From: an uncultured Collinsella sp.
GTDB taxonomy: Bacteria; Actinomycetota; Coriobacteriia; Coriobacteriales; Coriobacteriaceae
NCBI GenBank assembly: GCA_902462065.1
Contig: CABQAK010000022.1
Span: forward strand, 1-34,641
Direction: 5' to 3'
Length of the DNA: 34,641 bases
A program made the position numbers and the translations under genes. Shown here in pieces: positions 7,427 through 14,899 of the stretch. Every line of letters starts with the position of its first letter. Position 1 is the stretch's first letter. Below the pieces are notes generated by a model, which saw only the letters and a list, made by a program, of their open reading frames with translations, was not told where the DNA came from and made no database searches.

Positions 7427-7682
7427 GACTGCCTCCGACATCCTGCAGAAATCGAACGATGTTTCGAATTGTCTCCGCTGTCAATTCGTCAGATGGATGA
7501 GGCACGTGCATCACGAACATCCTGCCATCTGAGGGCCTGTAGAAGCGAACGCGCGATCCGGATGTCTTGCCTTTGCTGTCCATTTCAAAGCCATATGAGG
7601 CCATGACTTTTAAAAAATCGGCATACCGATACGTCGAAGGGCAGCTAAGCAGTTGGGCGATGAGTTTATCGGTCCGAGTCAT
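7419..7682 (-). CDS. hicA: HicA family mRNA interferase toxin
   Basis: An 87-residue toxin that cleaves mRNA in a ribosome-independent way. It has the double-stranded RNA-binding-like fold of HicA. The conserved segment SGSRVRFYRPSDGR followed by HVPHPSDELTAETIRNI contains the region where family members have the catalytic histidine. Here the usual GSHH is GSRV, so the histidine closest to the canonical site is replaced by valine or arginine, while VPHP is intact. It precedes hicB on the same strand with an overlapping stop and start. A clear inverted repeat at 7697-7717 covers its promoter. Whether the toxin is active is uncertain because of that substitution. Confidence 0.85.
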   Translation of the reverse strand: MTRTDKLIAQLLSCPSTYRYADFLKVMASYGFEMDSKGKTSGSRVRFYRPSDGRMFVMHVPHPSDELTAETIRNIVRFLQDVGGSHE

Positions 7683-7696
7683 CCCGCCTCACATTC

Positions 7697-7734
7697 TGCA
7701 ACTATATCCTAGTTGCAATTTAAGTCCGATGCAA
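7697..7734 (-). promoter_or_regulatory. hicAB promoter and operator
   Basis: A perfect 8-bp inverted repeat, TGCAACTA and TAGTTGCA (7697-7704 and 7710-7717), has a 5-base spacer. On the minus strand it covers a candidate -10, TAGGAT (7706-7711). A weak -35, TTGCAT (7729-7734), lies 17 bases upstream. The site ends 15 bases before the hicA start. It is the expected place for HicB autorepression. Confidence 0.7.
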
Positions 7735-7748
7735 GCACACCTACTATA

Positions 7749-7777
7749 GAACATGTGTACGTATAGAACAAGTGTTC
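7749..7777. promoter_or_regulatory. Tandem LexA-like boxes
   Basis: Two sites of the form GAAC-N4-GTTC occur 17 bases apart. GAACATGTGTAC at 7749-7760 has one mismatch. GAACAAGTGTTC at 7766-7777, followed by G, is perfect in this core. Gram-positive LexA boxes resemble CGAAC-N4-GTTCG. They lie between hicA and the divergent mosaic membrane protein and could serve either. LexA itself is not in the window. Confidence 0.4.
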
Positions 7778-7778
7778 G

Positions 7779-7824
7779 AACCAACACAAAGGCGCCTGTG
7801 AACTGCGCCCCTTTGCGGTGGTTT
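7779..7824. repeat. Degenerate GGGACAGG-family hairpin repeat
   Basis: The ends (AACCAACACAAAGG and CCTTTGCGGTGGTT) match the arms of the 7041 and 9571 elements with point changes. The middle is longer and altered. It appears to be a decayed copy of the same repeat. Confidence 0.55.
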
Positions 7825-7831
7825 GGGCTGA

Positions 7832-7845
7832 ATGTTGCGCAACAT
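7832..7845. promoter_or_regulatory. Perfect 14-bp palindrome upstream of the mosaic membrane protein
   Basis: ATGTTGCGCAACAT is a perfect palindrome 58 bases before the start codon at 7904. It could be an operator half-site pair for a dimeric regulator. No binder can be named. Confidence 0.35.
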
Positions 7846-7903
7846 GGGCTGCATTTTTGGGTTTACCTTCATCGTAGAAAGAATGCACCGAAAGGAGCCC
7901 GCC

Positions 7904-9559
7904 ATGTTTTGTCGCTCGTGTGGTACGCCGCTTGTCGACGACGCCCTCTTTTGCCCCGTATGCGGCGCGCCCGTAGCGCCCGACCAGGTCGCGGCCACGC
8001 AGCAACCCCAGCCTGCCGCACCCGCTCCCCAGCAATACGTGCCTGTGCAGCAGCCCGCGCGGCGCAAGCGTTCCAAGAGGCCCCTCATCGCTCTCGCCGC
8101 GGCACTTGTCGTGGCGGCGGGTATCGGCGGTGGCGCGCTGTTCTACTTCACCCAGATTGCGACCACGCCCATCGACGAGAAAACCTTTCCGGACAGCGGC
8201 ATGCGTGCGCTTGTTTCGACCAAGTACGACACCAACGGCGACGGCCGCATCTCACGCGACGAAGCCAAGGCGGTGACATCGGTCGAGCTGGACGGCATCA
8301 CGTCGACGCAGGGACTGGGCAAGGTGTTCCCCAACGTTACCAGTGTGGAAAAAGGCGGGGACAAACTCGTCAACCTGGACCTTTCGGGCTGTGGCGACCT
8401 TAAGACTGTCGAGCTTGACTCGGCGAGCAACGTCACCGTCGTTAACCTGGACGGTTGCGACAACATCGAGAAACTCGACCTCAAAAATGCCGAAAACCTT
8501 AAAAGCGTCGATCTTTCGGGTAAAAAGAAGCTCGCCACGTTGGCACTGCCGCAGAATACGAAGGTTAGCGGTATTAAAGACACACAGCTTGACGAGCTGT
8601 GGCTGCCGATGTCCTACGAGGGTACCGACAAGAGCGATACGTACGGTGAAGTTTTTAAGATCGAGCGCGATGAAAACGGCTACGTCACAGGGTATATGTC
8701 TCACGCTAAGCAAGCTGGCGGCGTAAGCTACAGCGTCGAGCACGATGAGACGCATCGCATTTCGGAGATTGAGGAAGATCTGGCGGGCGGTTACGAGAAC
8801 GTCAACGCGTTTACGTACGACGCCGACGGTAACGTCACGCGCATCGACTGCGATGCCGACATTAGCGATTCGTCGAGCACCACGACGTTTACCTACGATG
8901 CGGACGGAAACCTGATCAACAAGACGACCGATGCGGGTTACGGCGAGAGCGCGAGCACGTATATTTATCAGGACGGCAACATGGTGACCAACACCGATAC
9001 CAGCCCGGCCAATCCTCGGACGGTCGTGTATTCGTACGGATACGACAAGGATCGCGTGACGTCCTTTACGCTGGACTGTCAGGGCGACACCGTGGGCACC
9101 AGGTGGACGATCACCGCGGGCTACGAGTACGACAAGGACGGCAACATTTCGCGTATCTCGCCTGTGGCATATGACTCGCACGGCAACGACTACGGTTCGC
9201 TGAACTCGTACGCAGCGGTGGATTATTCGTACAGCGACGGAAAGCTCGACAGGATCGATTCCGAGCGCGGCGGCTATGCGGAGTTCTATTACGACGAGCA
9301 CGGCAACCTGACGTCGGTCGACGAGTATGCCGGCCGCGGTTCGGATGCCGAGTTTGAGTTTGAGCACGAGGTCGAGTACCAGCGCTACTTCTGCAGCAAG
9401 CACGAGAAGAACAAGCCGGAGGAGTGGATTCGTCTGGATGCAGAGTACGACGTCGACCATGGCAGCTGGAATAATGACTCCGATTATGGTCGTGAGTGCT
9501 TTGCAACCATGTACAAGCTCGATCCGCTGGCGGCCAGACTGAACCCGTTTATCAGGTAA
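7904..9559 (+). CDS. Mosaic membrane protein: zinc ribbon, TM, EF-hand, LRR-like and YD-like repeats
   Basis: A 551-residue protein of unknown function. Residues 1-25 form a double CxxC zinc ribbon (CRSCG, CPVCG). A proline/glutamine-rich linker and a basic RRKRSKR stop precede one membrane helix (about 60-85), which predicts the zinc ribbon inside and the rest outside. Residues 109-120 (DTNGDGRISRDE) fit a calcium-binding EF-hand or dockerin loop. About 125-225 has irregular leucine-rich repeats (LVNLDLSGC, VVNLDGC, KSVDLSG). From about 300 there are RHS/YD-like units (FTYDADGN twice, YEYDKDGN, FYYDEHGN). There is no toxin tip or sorting signal. The start is fixed by AAAGGAG before ATG 7904. 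A terminator follows at 9571. It could be a cell-surface binding or sensing protein, but this is inference. Confidence 0.8.
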   Translation: MFCRSCGTPLVDDALFCPVCGAPVAPDQVAATQQPQPAAPAPQQYVPVQQPARRKRSKRPLIALAAALVVAAGIGGGALFYFTQIATTPIDEKTFPDSGMRALVSTKYDTNGDGRISRDEAKAVTSVELDGITSTQGLGKVFPNVTSVEKGGDKLVNLDLSGCGDLKTVELDSASNVTVVNLDGCDNIEKLDLKNAENLKSVDLSGKKKLATLALPQNTKVSGIKDTQLDELWLPMSYEGTDKSDTYGEVFKIERDENGYVTGYMSHAKQAGGVSYSVEHDETHRISEIEEDLAGGYENVNAFTYDADGNVTRIDCDADISDSSSTTTFTYDADGNLINKTTDAGYGESASTYIYQDGNMVTNTDTSPANPRTVVYSYGYDKDRVTSFTLDCQGDTVGTRWTITAGYEYDKDGNISRISPVAYDSHGNDYGSLNSYAAVDYSYSDGKLDRIDSERGGYAEFYYDEHGNLTSVDEYAGRGSDAEFEFEHEVEYQRYFCSKHEKNKPEEWIRLDAEYDVDHGSWNNDSDYGRECFATMYKLDPLAARLNPFIR

Positions 9560-9570
9560 CGACTCGCCCG

Positions 9571-9612
9571 AAAACCACCACAAAGGGGACAGGCACCTTT
9601 GTGGTGGTTTTT
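9571..9612 (+). terminator. Terminator formed by a GGGACAGG-family repeat
   Basis: A perfect 16-bp stem (9571-9586 with 9596-9611) with a 9-base loop, ending in five T residues 12 bases after the previous stop codon. It is the inverted counterpart of the repeat at 7041, so a mobile or dispersed element seems to supply the terminator. Confidence 0.85.
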
Positions 9613-9674
9613 GCTGAAGGGCGGGACCGGGCGGGCCGAAGTCAGACCGCCTGCCCGGTCCGCGGCAGAAAAGA

Positions 9675-9713
9675 AAAGGTAGATTTTTAGGCATGTCCTA
9701 AAAATCTACCTTT
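9675..9713 (-). terminator. Bidirectional terminator, mainly for the M16 peptidase
   Basis: A perfect 17-bp stem (AAAGGTAGATTTTTAGG at 9675-9691 with 9697-9713) encloses a 5-base loop. On the minus strand it is followed by TTTTCTTTTC. It sits six bases after the end of the peptidase gene. Confidence 0.88.
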
Positions 9714-9718
9714 GTGCG

Positions 9719-12700
9719 TTAGCCCAGCAGGTCGATGACGTTAAAGCTGGCGTTGCTCTTGGCGATGACGTCACGGCCGCCAAAGACGCAGGTGGGCGAC
9801 TCGGCTGCGATGCGCGTCACGTCGGCGCCGAGCGAGCGCAGCTCACCGGGTGTGGCCGCGAGTATCTGGGCGCGACGCTCCTCGCGCGCATGCGGATCGA
9901 GCCCAGCCAGGTAGGTCGTATTGCGGCGCTTGGTGAGCGCGTACGGCTTCACGGGCGCGTCCATGCCGCTCACGCAACTCACGATAAAGCCCTCAAAGGC
10001 GGCCTCGTCGGGCTCAAAGCTGCCGAGCCATTCGCCTGCGCGCGCCATGCGCTCAATCGAGGGGTCGATTGCCGGGTCGCGGTAGGTGTAGAACGCCGTC
10101 TGGCGCTCGCCGGCCGCGCGGAATCCGCAACCGTACGCACCGCCCTTCACGCGGATCTCGTTCCACAGGTAGTCGTAGGAGAGCGCGTTGGCGGCTACGG
10201 CCCAGGCACCCGTCACGTCGAGCCCCAAGCGACGCGGGTCGCACGCGCTCGCCGCAAAGCAGATATCGCTGGGGATGACAAAGGCCTCGTGGCGGTCGCA
10301 CGGCGTTGGCACCACGAGCGCGTTGCTGCCAGCGCCGCCGTGGCCCGCGTCCAGCCCCAGGTCACCCGCGGCATTCCAGTACGCGTCAAAGTCCTCATCG
10401 CTGCCGGTAAAGCTCGCCAGGCAACCGTCGGCCACAAAGATGCGGCCTGCCAGCTCGTCAAGCTTGGCGCGCAGGCCGTCCAGGCGCTCATCAAAGTGGT
10501 CGAGCAGATTGCGCAGGAACAGGTAGAAGTCCACGCCCGAAAGCTGTTCGCGCACCACGGCCGAAGGCGAGCTGTAGCTCATTGCGCGACCGAGCGCCGC
10601 CGAGTGACCGTTGTTGATGAAGCCCTGCTCAAGCCCAATGCGAATCTGCGTGAGCACGTCGCGCACGCGGTCGGCGTCGGCATCGAGCAAAAGCGTGCTC
10701 GACCACACCTCGCGCGGCAGGCTCGCCAGCGCATCGATCTTCTCGGACAGGGTGCCGGCGCTCACCAGCAGGTAGGGGCGCACGCCGTCCACGTCGGGCT
10801 GCGTCATGACCTCGGTCGTAAAGCTCAAAAAGCCCAGCTTACCGGCGAGCAAGTTGTCGAGTTCCTCGGCCGAATGCTCACGCGTGGGCAGCTGCTTGAG
10901 CAGGCGGCAGAGCAGCGTCACGTAGGGCAGGTCCTCAAACGCGACGCAGCTCAGGTCGAAATACTGCATGGCATAGGCCAGGCGGTTGGTGGGGATGCCG
11001 TGGCGCAGGCAGGGGGTGGGCGCGGTCGTGTCCACAACGAGCGGAGGCTCGGGGCGCGCCTCGCCAATGTCGGATACACGCAGGCGCGGCAGCGTGGCCT
11101 TGTCCTCGGGCGTGTCCTCCGCCTCCTGCGCGGCACGCAGCGCGGCCGTGCGCTCGACCACGTCGGCCAGCTCGGCATCGGTCATGGCGTCGCGTTTGGC
11201 TGCCAGCTCAGCAGCTTCGGCGCCCTCCGAACCCTCGGCGGCGTCCACCGGCACCAGCTCGACCAACGCCATGTGGTCGTTCTCCAGCACGAGCTCGTGC
11301 AGCAGGTCCTCAAAGTAGCTGCCGTCCAGCTCGCCGCGCAGCTCCTCGTACACCGGGCCATACTTGAGCGCCAGCGTCGCGGCGTCGTCATCGTAGAGCC
11401 ACGTGCTCAGTGCGTCGCACGCAATGGCTACGCCGTCGGCGATACCGTAGTCGCGCTGGCGCAGGTCGTACTCGTTGCTGCTGATGATGGCTTCCAGGCG
11501 CTCGCGCGGAACGCCGTGCTCGCACAGGTCGCGGCAAGCGTCCTGGAACACGCGCCGCAGCTCGCGCGCCACGCCGGGCTGCGCGTTTTGCAGCATGATG
11601 AGCTCGTAGGGCTGCAGGCTCTCGGCCGCGGTGTAGCTCACCACGTTGCCGCCCAGGCCGGCGGCAAGAATGGCCTTCTTAACCGGTGCTTCGTTGGAGC
11701 CCAGCAGCGCCTCGAACAGGATATCCGCCGCGATCGTGCGCTTGCGGTCGAGCGCGCTGCCCAGCACAAGGCCCAGGCCCACCAGGGCGTTCTCGGGCGT
11801 GGTGGCCATCTCGACGCGCTTATACTCGCAGGTCACAGGCTCCTGCACGCCCAGCGGATTGGGCGCCAGCGCAGACGGGTCCTCGCCGGCGGCAACGGCT
11901 GCGTCCATGCGGCGGCTCGCGGCACTCGACTGCGACAGATAGCGCTCGTCCAAAAAGGCCAGGGCGCGGTCCGCGTTCAGGTCGCCGTAGAGCGTAATGT
12001 AGGAGTTGGAAGGATTGTAGTGGCGCGCGTGCGTATCCAGGAACTGCTCGTAGGTGAGCGCGGGAATCGCGCGCGGGTCGCCGCCACTCTCGTGCGCATA
12101 GGCGGTGTCGGGATAGAGCGCGGCGTTGACGGCGTCGTCCAGCACGCTCATGGGGTCGGACAGCGCGCCCTTCATCTCGTTGAACACCACGCCGTTATAG
12201 CGCAGCGTGCCCTCGCGCAGGCTCGCGGAGCTGCCGCCGTCATCGCGGTCCTCGCCCTCCGGCAGGTCCAGCTCGTAGTGCCAGCCTTCCTGCTCAAAAA
12301 TGGTGGGCTTGGTATAGATGGCCGGGTTGAACACTGCGTCCAGGTACACGTCCATCAGGTTGTACAGGTCCTGCTCGTTGGTGGTGGCAACGGGGTAGAT
12401 GGTTTTGTCTGGGTAGGTCATGGCGTTGAGGAACGTCTGCATGGAGCTCTTGATCAGGTCGACAAACGGCTCCTTGACGGGGAATTTGGCCGATCCGCAC
12501 AGCACCGAGTGCTCAAGAATGTGGAACACGCCGGTGGAATCGGCCGGCGGCGTCTTAAAGCCAATGGCAAAGGCCTTGTTTTCGTCGTCGCATGCCAGGT
12601 ACAGCAGGCGAGCGCCCGAGGCGGTGTGGCGCAGCACGTAGGCGTCCGAGTCGAGTTCGGGCACGGTCTCGCAGCGCTCGACGGCAAAGCCGTGGCAGGT

Positions 12701-12760
12701 GGTGCCGGGCACCAGCAGCGCGGCGGCAGCGGCGCGCGGGTCGGTTGAGGTGGTGGGCAT
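9719..12760 (-). CDS. M16 family zinc metallopeptidase, presequence-protease (M16C) type
   Basis: A 1013-residue single-chain peptidase of the insulinase superfamily. It is expected to degrade peptides inside a closed two-halved chamber. The inverted zinc motif HxxEH is at residues 80-84 (HILEH), followed by VLCGSAKFPVKEPF, typical of PreP/Cym1-like members. A conserved downstream glutamate region reads YNGVVFNEMKGALSDP. The middle carries a charged coiled linker and the C-terminal half is the inactive M16 repeat. I chose the ATG at 12760 because AAAGGAGA lies seven bases upstream. The frame opens earlier, at 13051, but through repeat-rich intergenic DNA. No signal peptide is visible, so it is probably cytoplasmic. 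Terminator at 9675. Confidence 0.92.
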   Translation of the reverse strand: MPTTSTDPRAAAAALLVPGTTCHGFAVERCETVPELDSDAYVLRHTASGARLLYLACDDENKAFAIGFKTPPADSTGVFHILEHSVLCGSAKFPVKEPFVDLIKSSMQTFLNAMTYPDKTIYPVATTNEQDLYNLMDVYLDAVFNPAIYTKPTIFEQEGWHYELDLPEGEDRDDGGSSASLREGTLRYNGVVFNEMKGALSDPMSVLDDAVNAALYPDTAYAHESGGDPRAIPALTYEQFLDTHARHYNPSNSYITLYGDLNADRALAFLDERYLSQSSAASRRMDAAVAAGEDPSALAPNPLGVQEPVTCEYKRVEMATTPENALVGLGLVLGSALDRKRTIAADILFEALLGSNEAPVKKAILAAGLGGNVVSYTAAESLQPYELIMLQNAQPGVARELRRVFQDACRDLCEHGVPRERLEAIISSNEYDLRQRDYGIADGVAIACDALSTWLYDDDAATLALKYGPVYEELRGELDGSYFEDLLHELVLENDHMALVELVPVDAAEGSEGAEAAELAAKRDAMTDAELADVVERTAALRAAQEAEDTPEDKATLPRLRVSDIGEARPEPPLVVDTTAPTPCLRHGIPTNRLAYAMQYFDLSCVAFEDLPYVTLLCRLLKQLPTREHSAEELDNLLAGKLGFLSFTTEVMTQPDVDGVRPYLLVSAGTLSEKIDALASLPREVWSSTLLLDADADRVRDVLTQIRIGLEQGFINNGHSAALGRAMSYSSPSAVVREQLSGVDFYLFLRNLLDHFDERLDGLRAKLDELAGRIFVADGCLASFTGSDEDFDAYWNAAGDLGLDAGHGGAGSNALVVPTPCDRHEAFVIPSDICFAASACDPRRLGLDVTGAWAVAANALSYDYLWNEIRVKGGAYGCGFRAAGERQTAFYTYRDPAIDPSIERMARAGEWLGSFEPDEAAFEGFIVSCVSGMDAPVKPYALTKRRNTTYLAGLDPHAREERRAQILAATPGELRSLGADVTRIAAESPTCVFGGRDVIAKSNASFNVIDLLG

Positions 12761-12812
12761 ATGCAGTCTCCTTTGACGCCCCAGCGGGGGCGAATCGAGT
12801 CGAATCCTCGAG

Positions 12813-12818
12813 AGTATA
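12813..12818 (-). promoter_or_regulatory. Possible -10 box of the M16 peptidase promoter
   Basis: TATACT on the minus strand lies 53 bases before the start codon at 12760. No good -35 is visible. Confidence 0.35.
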
Positions 12819-12895
12819 CCCATATGGGGCCGCGGCTCTGCGGCGAACTGACGACGATGCAGCCGGATTGGGCATAGGCCCCGCGTGACCGCCGC

Positions 12896-12992
12896 ACGAG
12901 CGTGGAAATTTGGACACTCGCCAAACGAGCGTGGACTTTCGGGCGAAATCGGCCGCCAAAAGCCCCAAAAACCGTCCAAATATCCACTCTCG
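12896..12992. repeat. Inverted repeat with GTGGA-ATTTGGAC arms
   Basis: The 19-base left arm (from 12898, CGAGCGTGGAAATTTGGAC) matches the complement of 12973-12991 at 17 of 19 positions. A partial direct copy, ACGAGCGTGGACTTTC, lies at 12925-12940. The whole unit is gene-free and looks like a decayed intergenic repeat. Confidence 0.5.
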
Positions 12993-13131
12993 ATATCCGA
13001 CCCTCCGAAAATCCTCGCTCGTCCATCACTCGCGTATCTCTCGTCTCTCATTCGTCTCTAATATGAGAGATGACAGGAAGATGAGAGAAAAATATGAGAG
13101 ATAACTGAGCAGCAAAGAGACAGGCAATCAT

Positions 13132-13178
13132 GGTATTGTCTCAATACCGATTGTTCTACCAGCAAAAATATGTATAAA
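13132..13178 (+). promoter_or_regulatory. Candidate promoter and small operator of the AlbA_2 gene
   Basis: A perfect inverted repeat, GGTATTG-TCT-CAATACC (13132-13148), lies just before TTGTTC (13151-13156). A 16-base spacer leads to TATAAA (13173-13178). The -35 is weak and the -10 is good. The start codon lies 155 bases further on, after the long hairpin. Confidence 0.45.
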
Positions 13179-13206
13179 TGAAGCAAATGGTAGACATTCC
13201 ATCTCT

Positions 13207-13248
13207 ATCTATCTTTCTATCTCTAAGCCGAGAGATAGAAAGATAGAT
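13207..13248. repeat. 18-bp perfect hairpin in the AlbA_2 leader
   Basis: ATCTATCTTTCTATCTCT at 13207-13224 is the exact complement of 13231-13248, with the 6-base loop AAGCCG. No T-run follows, so it is not a standard terminator. If the promoter at 13151 is right, it forms in the 5' leader RNA. Alternatively it is a paired DNA operator. Confidence 0.75.
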
Positions 13249-13332
13249 GAGAGATAATTAAGAGAGATAACTGAGAGACGAGGGAAATCTATCCGTGGCA
13301 TTCTCCGCAGGACCGAGCGAAAGGACGTGCAG

Positions 13333-14799
13333 ATGAACGAAAACGAGCTGACCGGTCTGCTTGAGTCTTTAAGGCGTATGGGCTCGGATGACCTTAGCGT
13401 CGAAGTAAAAGAGAGCGCCATGACGCTTTCCCGCGACGTATGGGAAACGGTCAGCGCTTTCGCAAACACCGCCGGCGGCATCATCGTGCTCGGAGTGAGC
13501 GAGCGCGCGGGTTTTGTCCCAGTTGCAAACTTTGAGACCGAGAAGGTGCTCAACCAATTCGTGGCGGGCATGGGCGATGCTGGCGGTCGCGGAAAGCTGG
13601 CCAATCCGCCCAAATACACCATTGAGCGCGTGGGGCTTCGGGGGACCGTTGTTCTCGTTATCACGATTGAGGAGCTCGACCCGTCGAGCAAGCCTTGCTA
13701 TGTCATAGAGCGGGGCGCTCAAGGTGGCAGCTACAAACGCATCGATGACAAAGATGTCCCGCTTTCGTCGACCGAGGTTTTGGCACTGTCGTCATACGAA
13801 CGGACGAGTCCTAGCGATCGCGATGCGGTGCCCGGCACGAGTGTGGGCGATCTCGACGAGTCGCTGGTCGACCGCACGATAGAGCGTGCCTATTCGTTGA
13901 CGCCTCGAGCGATGCGCGGTGCGGCGGACAAGAAGACAAAGATGGAGCGTCTGAATTTCCTCGACTTCCAGGGCAATGTTACCAAGGCCGGCCTCCTTGC
14001 CGCGGGCGTTTACCCTCAGCAGTTCTATCCCAAGCTCTTCATTGATGTGGCTGTCCATGCGGGAACTCAGAAGGGCATGGCGGGGTCGCTGAGGTTCATG
14101 GACCGCACAATCTGTGAGGGGACGTTGGGCGAGATGATCTCGGATGCCGTCGCAGCCGTCGCCAAGAATTTGCGGCGAACCTCGACCGTCCAAGGCGTCT
14201 CGCGTGTCGACTCGCTTGAGATTCCCGAGGAGGTTCTGCGCGAGGCAATCGCCAACGCCGTAATCCATCGAGAATACGGGGATCGGTTCTGTGGACAATC
14301 GATTGCCGTCGACGTCTTTGATGATCGTGTCGAGGTGACGAATCCTGGCGGCCTTTACGGGGGAAAGACTCGCGAGAACTTGTTTGACGGCAGCTCCCGA
14401 TGCCGTAACGCGACGCTTGTGAAGCTCATGTCGATTGTCCCGCTGCCGGATGACGCAGGTTCGCCGGCTGAGGGCAATGGCTCGGGCATCCCGATGATGA
14501 TCGATGCCATGCGCGCGCATGGTCTGGCCGAGCCCCTGTTCTGCCCGGGATTCGATCGGTTCAAGGTCGTACTTTACCGTTCAAAGATCGAGCCGTTCGA
14601 TCATGGCGGGGGCTTAATTGTGACGGCACTCAAACACTACGGCGAGCTGGGGACGCGCGAGCTGGCAGAGCACACAGGGCTCACAATTTCCCAGGTTAGG
14701 TCGCGCGTCAACGCGCTCATTGCTCAAGGCGAGCTTGAGCCCACGGCGCCGGCGACGAGCCGCAACCGCAAGTATCGACTGTCGGAGTGCGTGGGATAG
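13333..14799 (+). CDS. AlbA_2 (Schlafen-like) ATP-binding transcriptional regulator family protein
   Basis: A 488-residue protein of the COG2865 kind. Residues about 18-130 form the AlbA_2/Schlafen-like domain (VEVKES...SAFANTAGGIIVLGVSE). Residues about 300-400 match the GHKL-type HATPase_c_4 module (LREAIANAVIHREYG, then VEVTNPGGLYGG and GNGSGIPMM). About 425-485 is a winged helix with GTRELAEHTGLTISQVRSRV. Such proteins are called predicted regulators; several relatives sit near defence or mobile genes, but their biochemistry is poorly known. The start is ATG 13333 with AAAGGA seven bases before; a GTG two codons earlier is less likely. The leader is full of GA-rich repeats, suggesting self-regulation. 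Confidence 0.85.
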   Translation: MNENELTGLLESLRRMGSDDLSVEVKESAMTLSRDVWETVSAFANTAGGIIVLGVSERAGFVPVANFETEKVLNQFVAGMGDAGGRGKLANPPKYTIERVGLRGTVVLVITIEELDPSSKPCYVIERGAQGGSYKRIDDKDVPLSSTEVLALSSYERTSPSDRDAVPGTSVGDLDESLVDRTIERAYSLTPRAMRGAADKKTKMERLNFLDFQGNVTKAGLLAAGVYPQQFYPKLFIDVAVHAGTQKGMAGSLRFMDRTICEGTLGEMISDAVAAVAKNLRRTSTVQGVSRVDSLEIPEEVLREAIANAVIHREYGDRFCGQSIAVDVFDDRVEVTNPGGLYGGKTRENLFDGSSRCRNATLVKLMSIVPLPDDAGSPAEGNGSGIPMMIDAMRAHGLAEPLFCPGFDRFKVVLYRSKIEPFDHGGGLIVTALKHYGELGTRELAEHTGLTISQVRSRVNALIAQGELEPTAPATSRNRKYRLSECVG

Positions 14800-14899
14800 A
14801 TGCGTTAGTGGACGAGGCGACCCAATAATCGACCCTCGATTGGCGTCCATTAAGGTAAAGCGGTTGTTGCCCAGTCGACGGTGATGCTCAAGACTCGGC

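Larger units (their letters stand above)
13044..13275. repeat. GAGAGATA-rich repeat region before the AlbA_2 gene
   Basis: AGAGATAACTGAG occurs exactly at 13097-13109 and 13263-13275. TCTCTCAT (13044-13051) pairs with ATGAGAGA (13063-13070). Many further GAGAGA/TCTCTC units are scattered through the region. It is notably poorer in GC than its surroundings. It contains no open frame and directly precedes the AlbA_2-type regulator gene, so the units may be its operators. Confidence 0.6.

Noticed and set aside
9890..12748. 952-codon open frame on the plus strand, opposite the M16 peptidase
   Set aside because: It is antisense to a full-length peptidase with intact motifs, has a composition of alternating Ala, Val, Gly, His and Arg, and shows no domain. 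Such long shadows are common in GC-rich genes.
13044..13275. CRISPR array
   Set aside because: Repeat units are short, irregularly spaced and partly inverted. There are no constant spacers and no cas genes.
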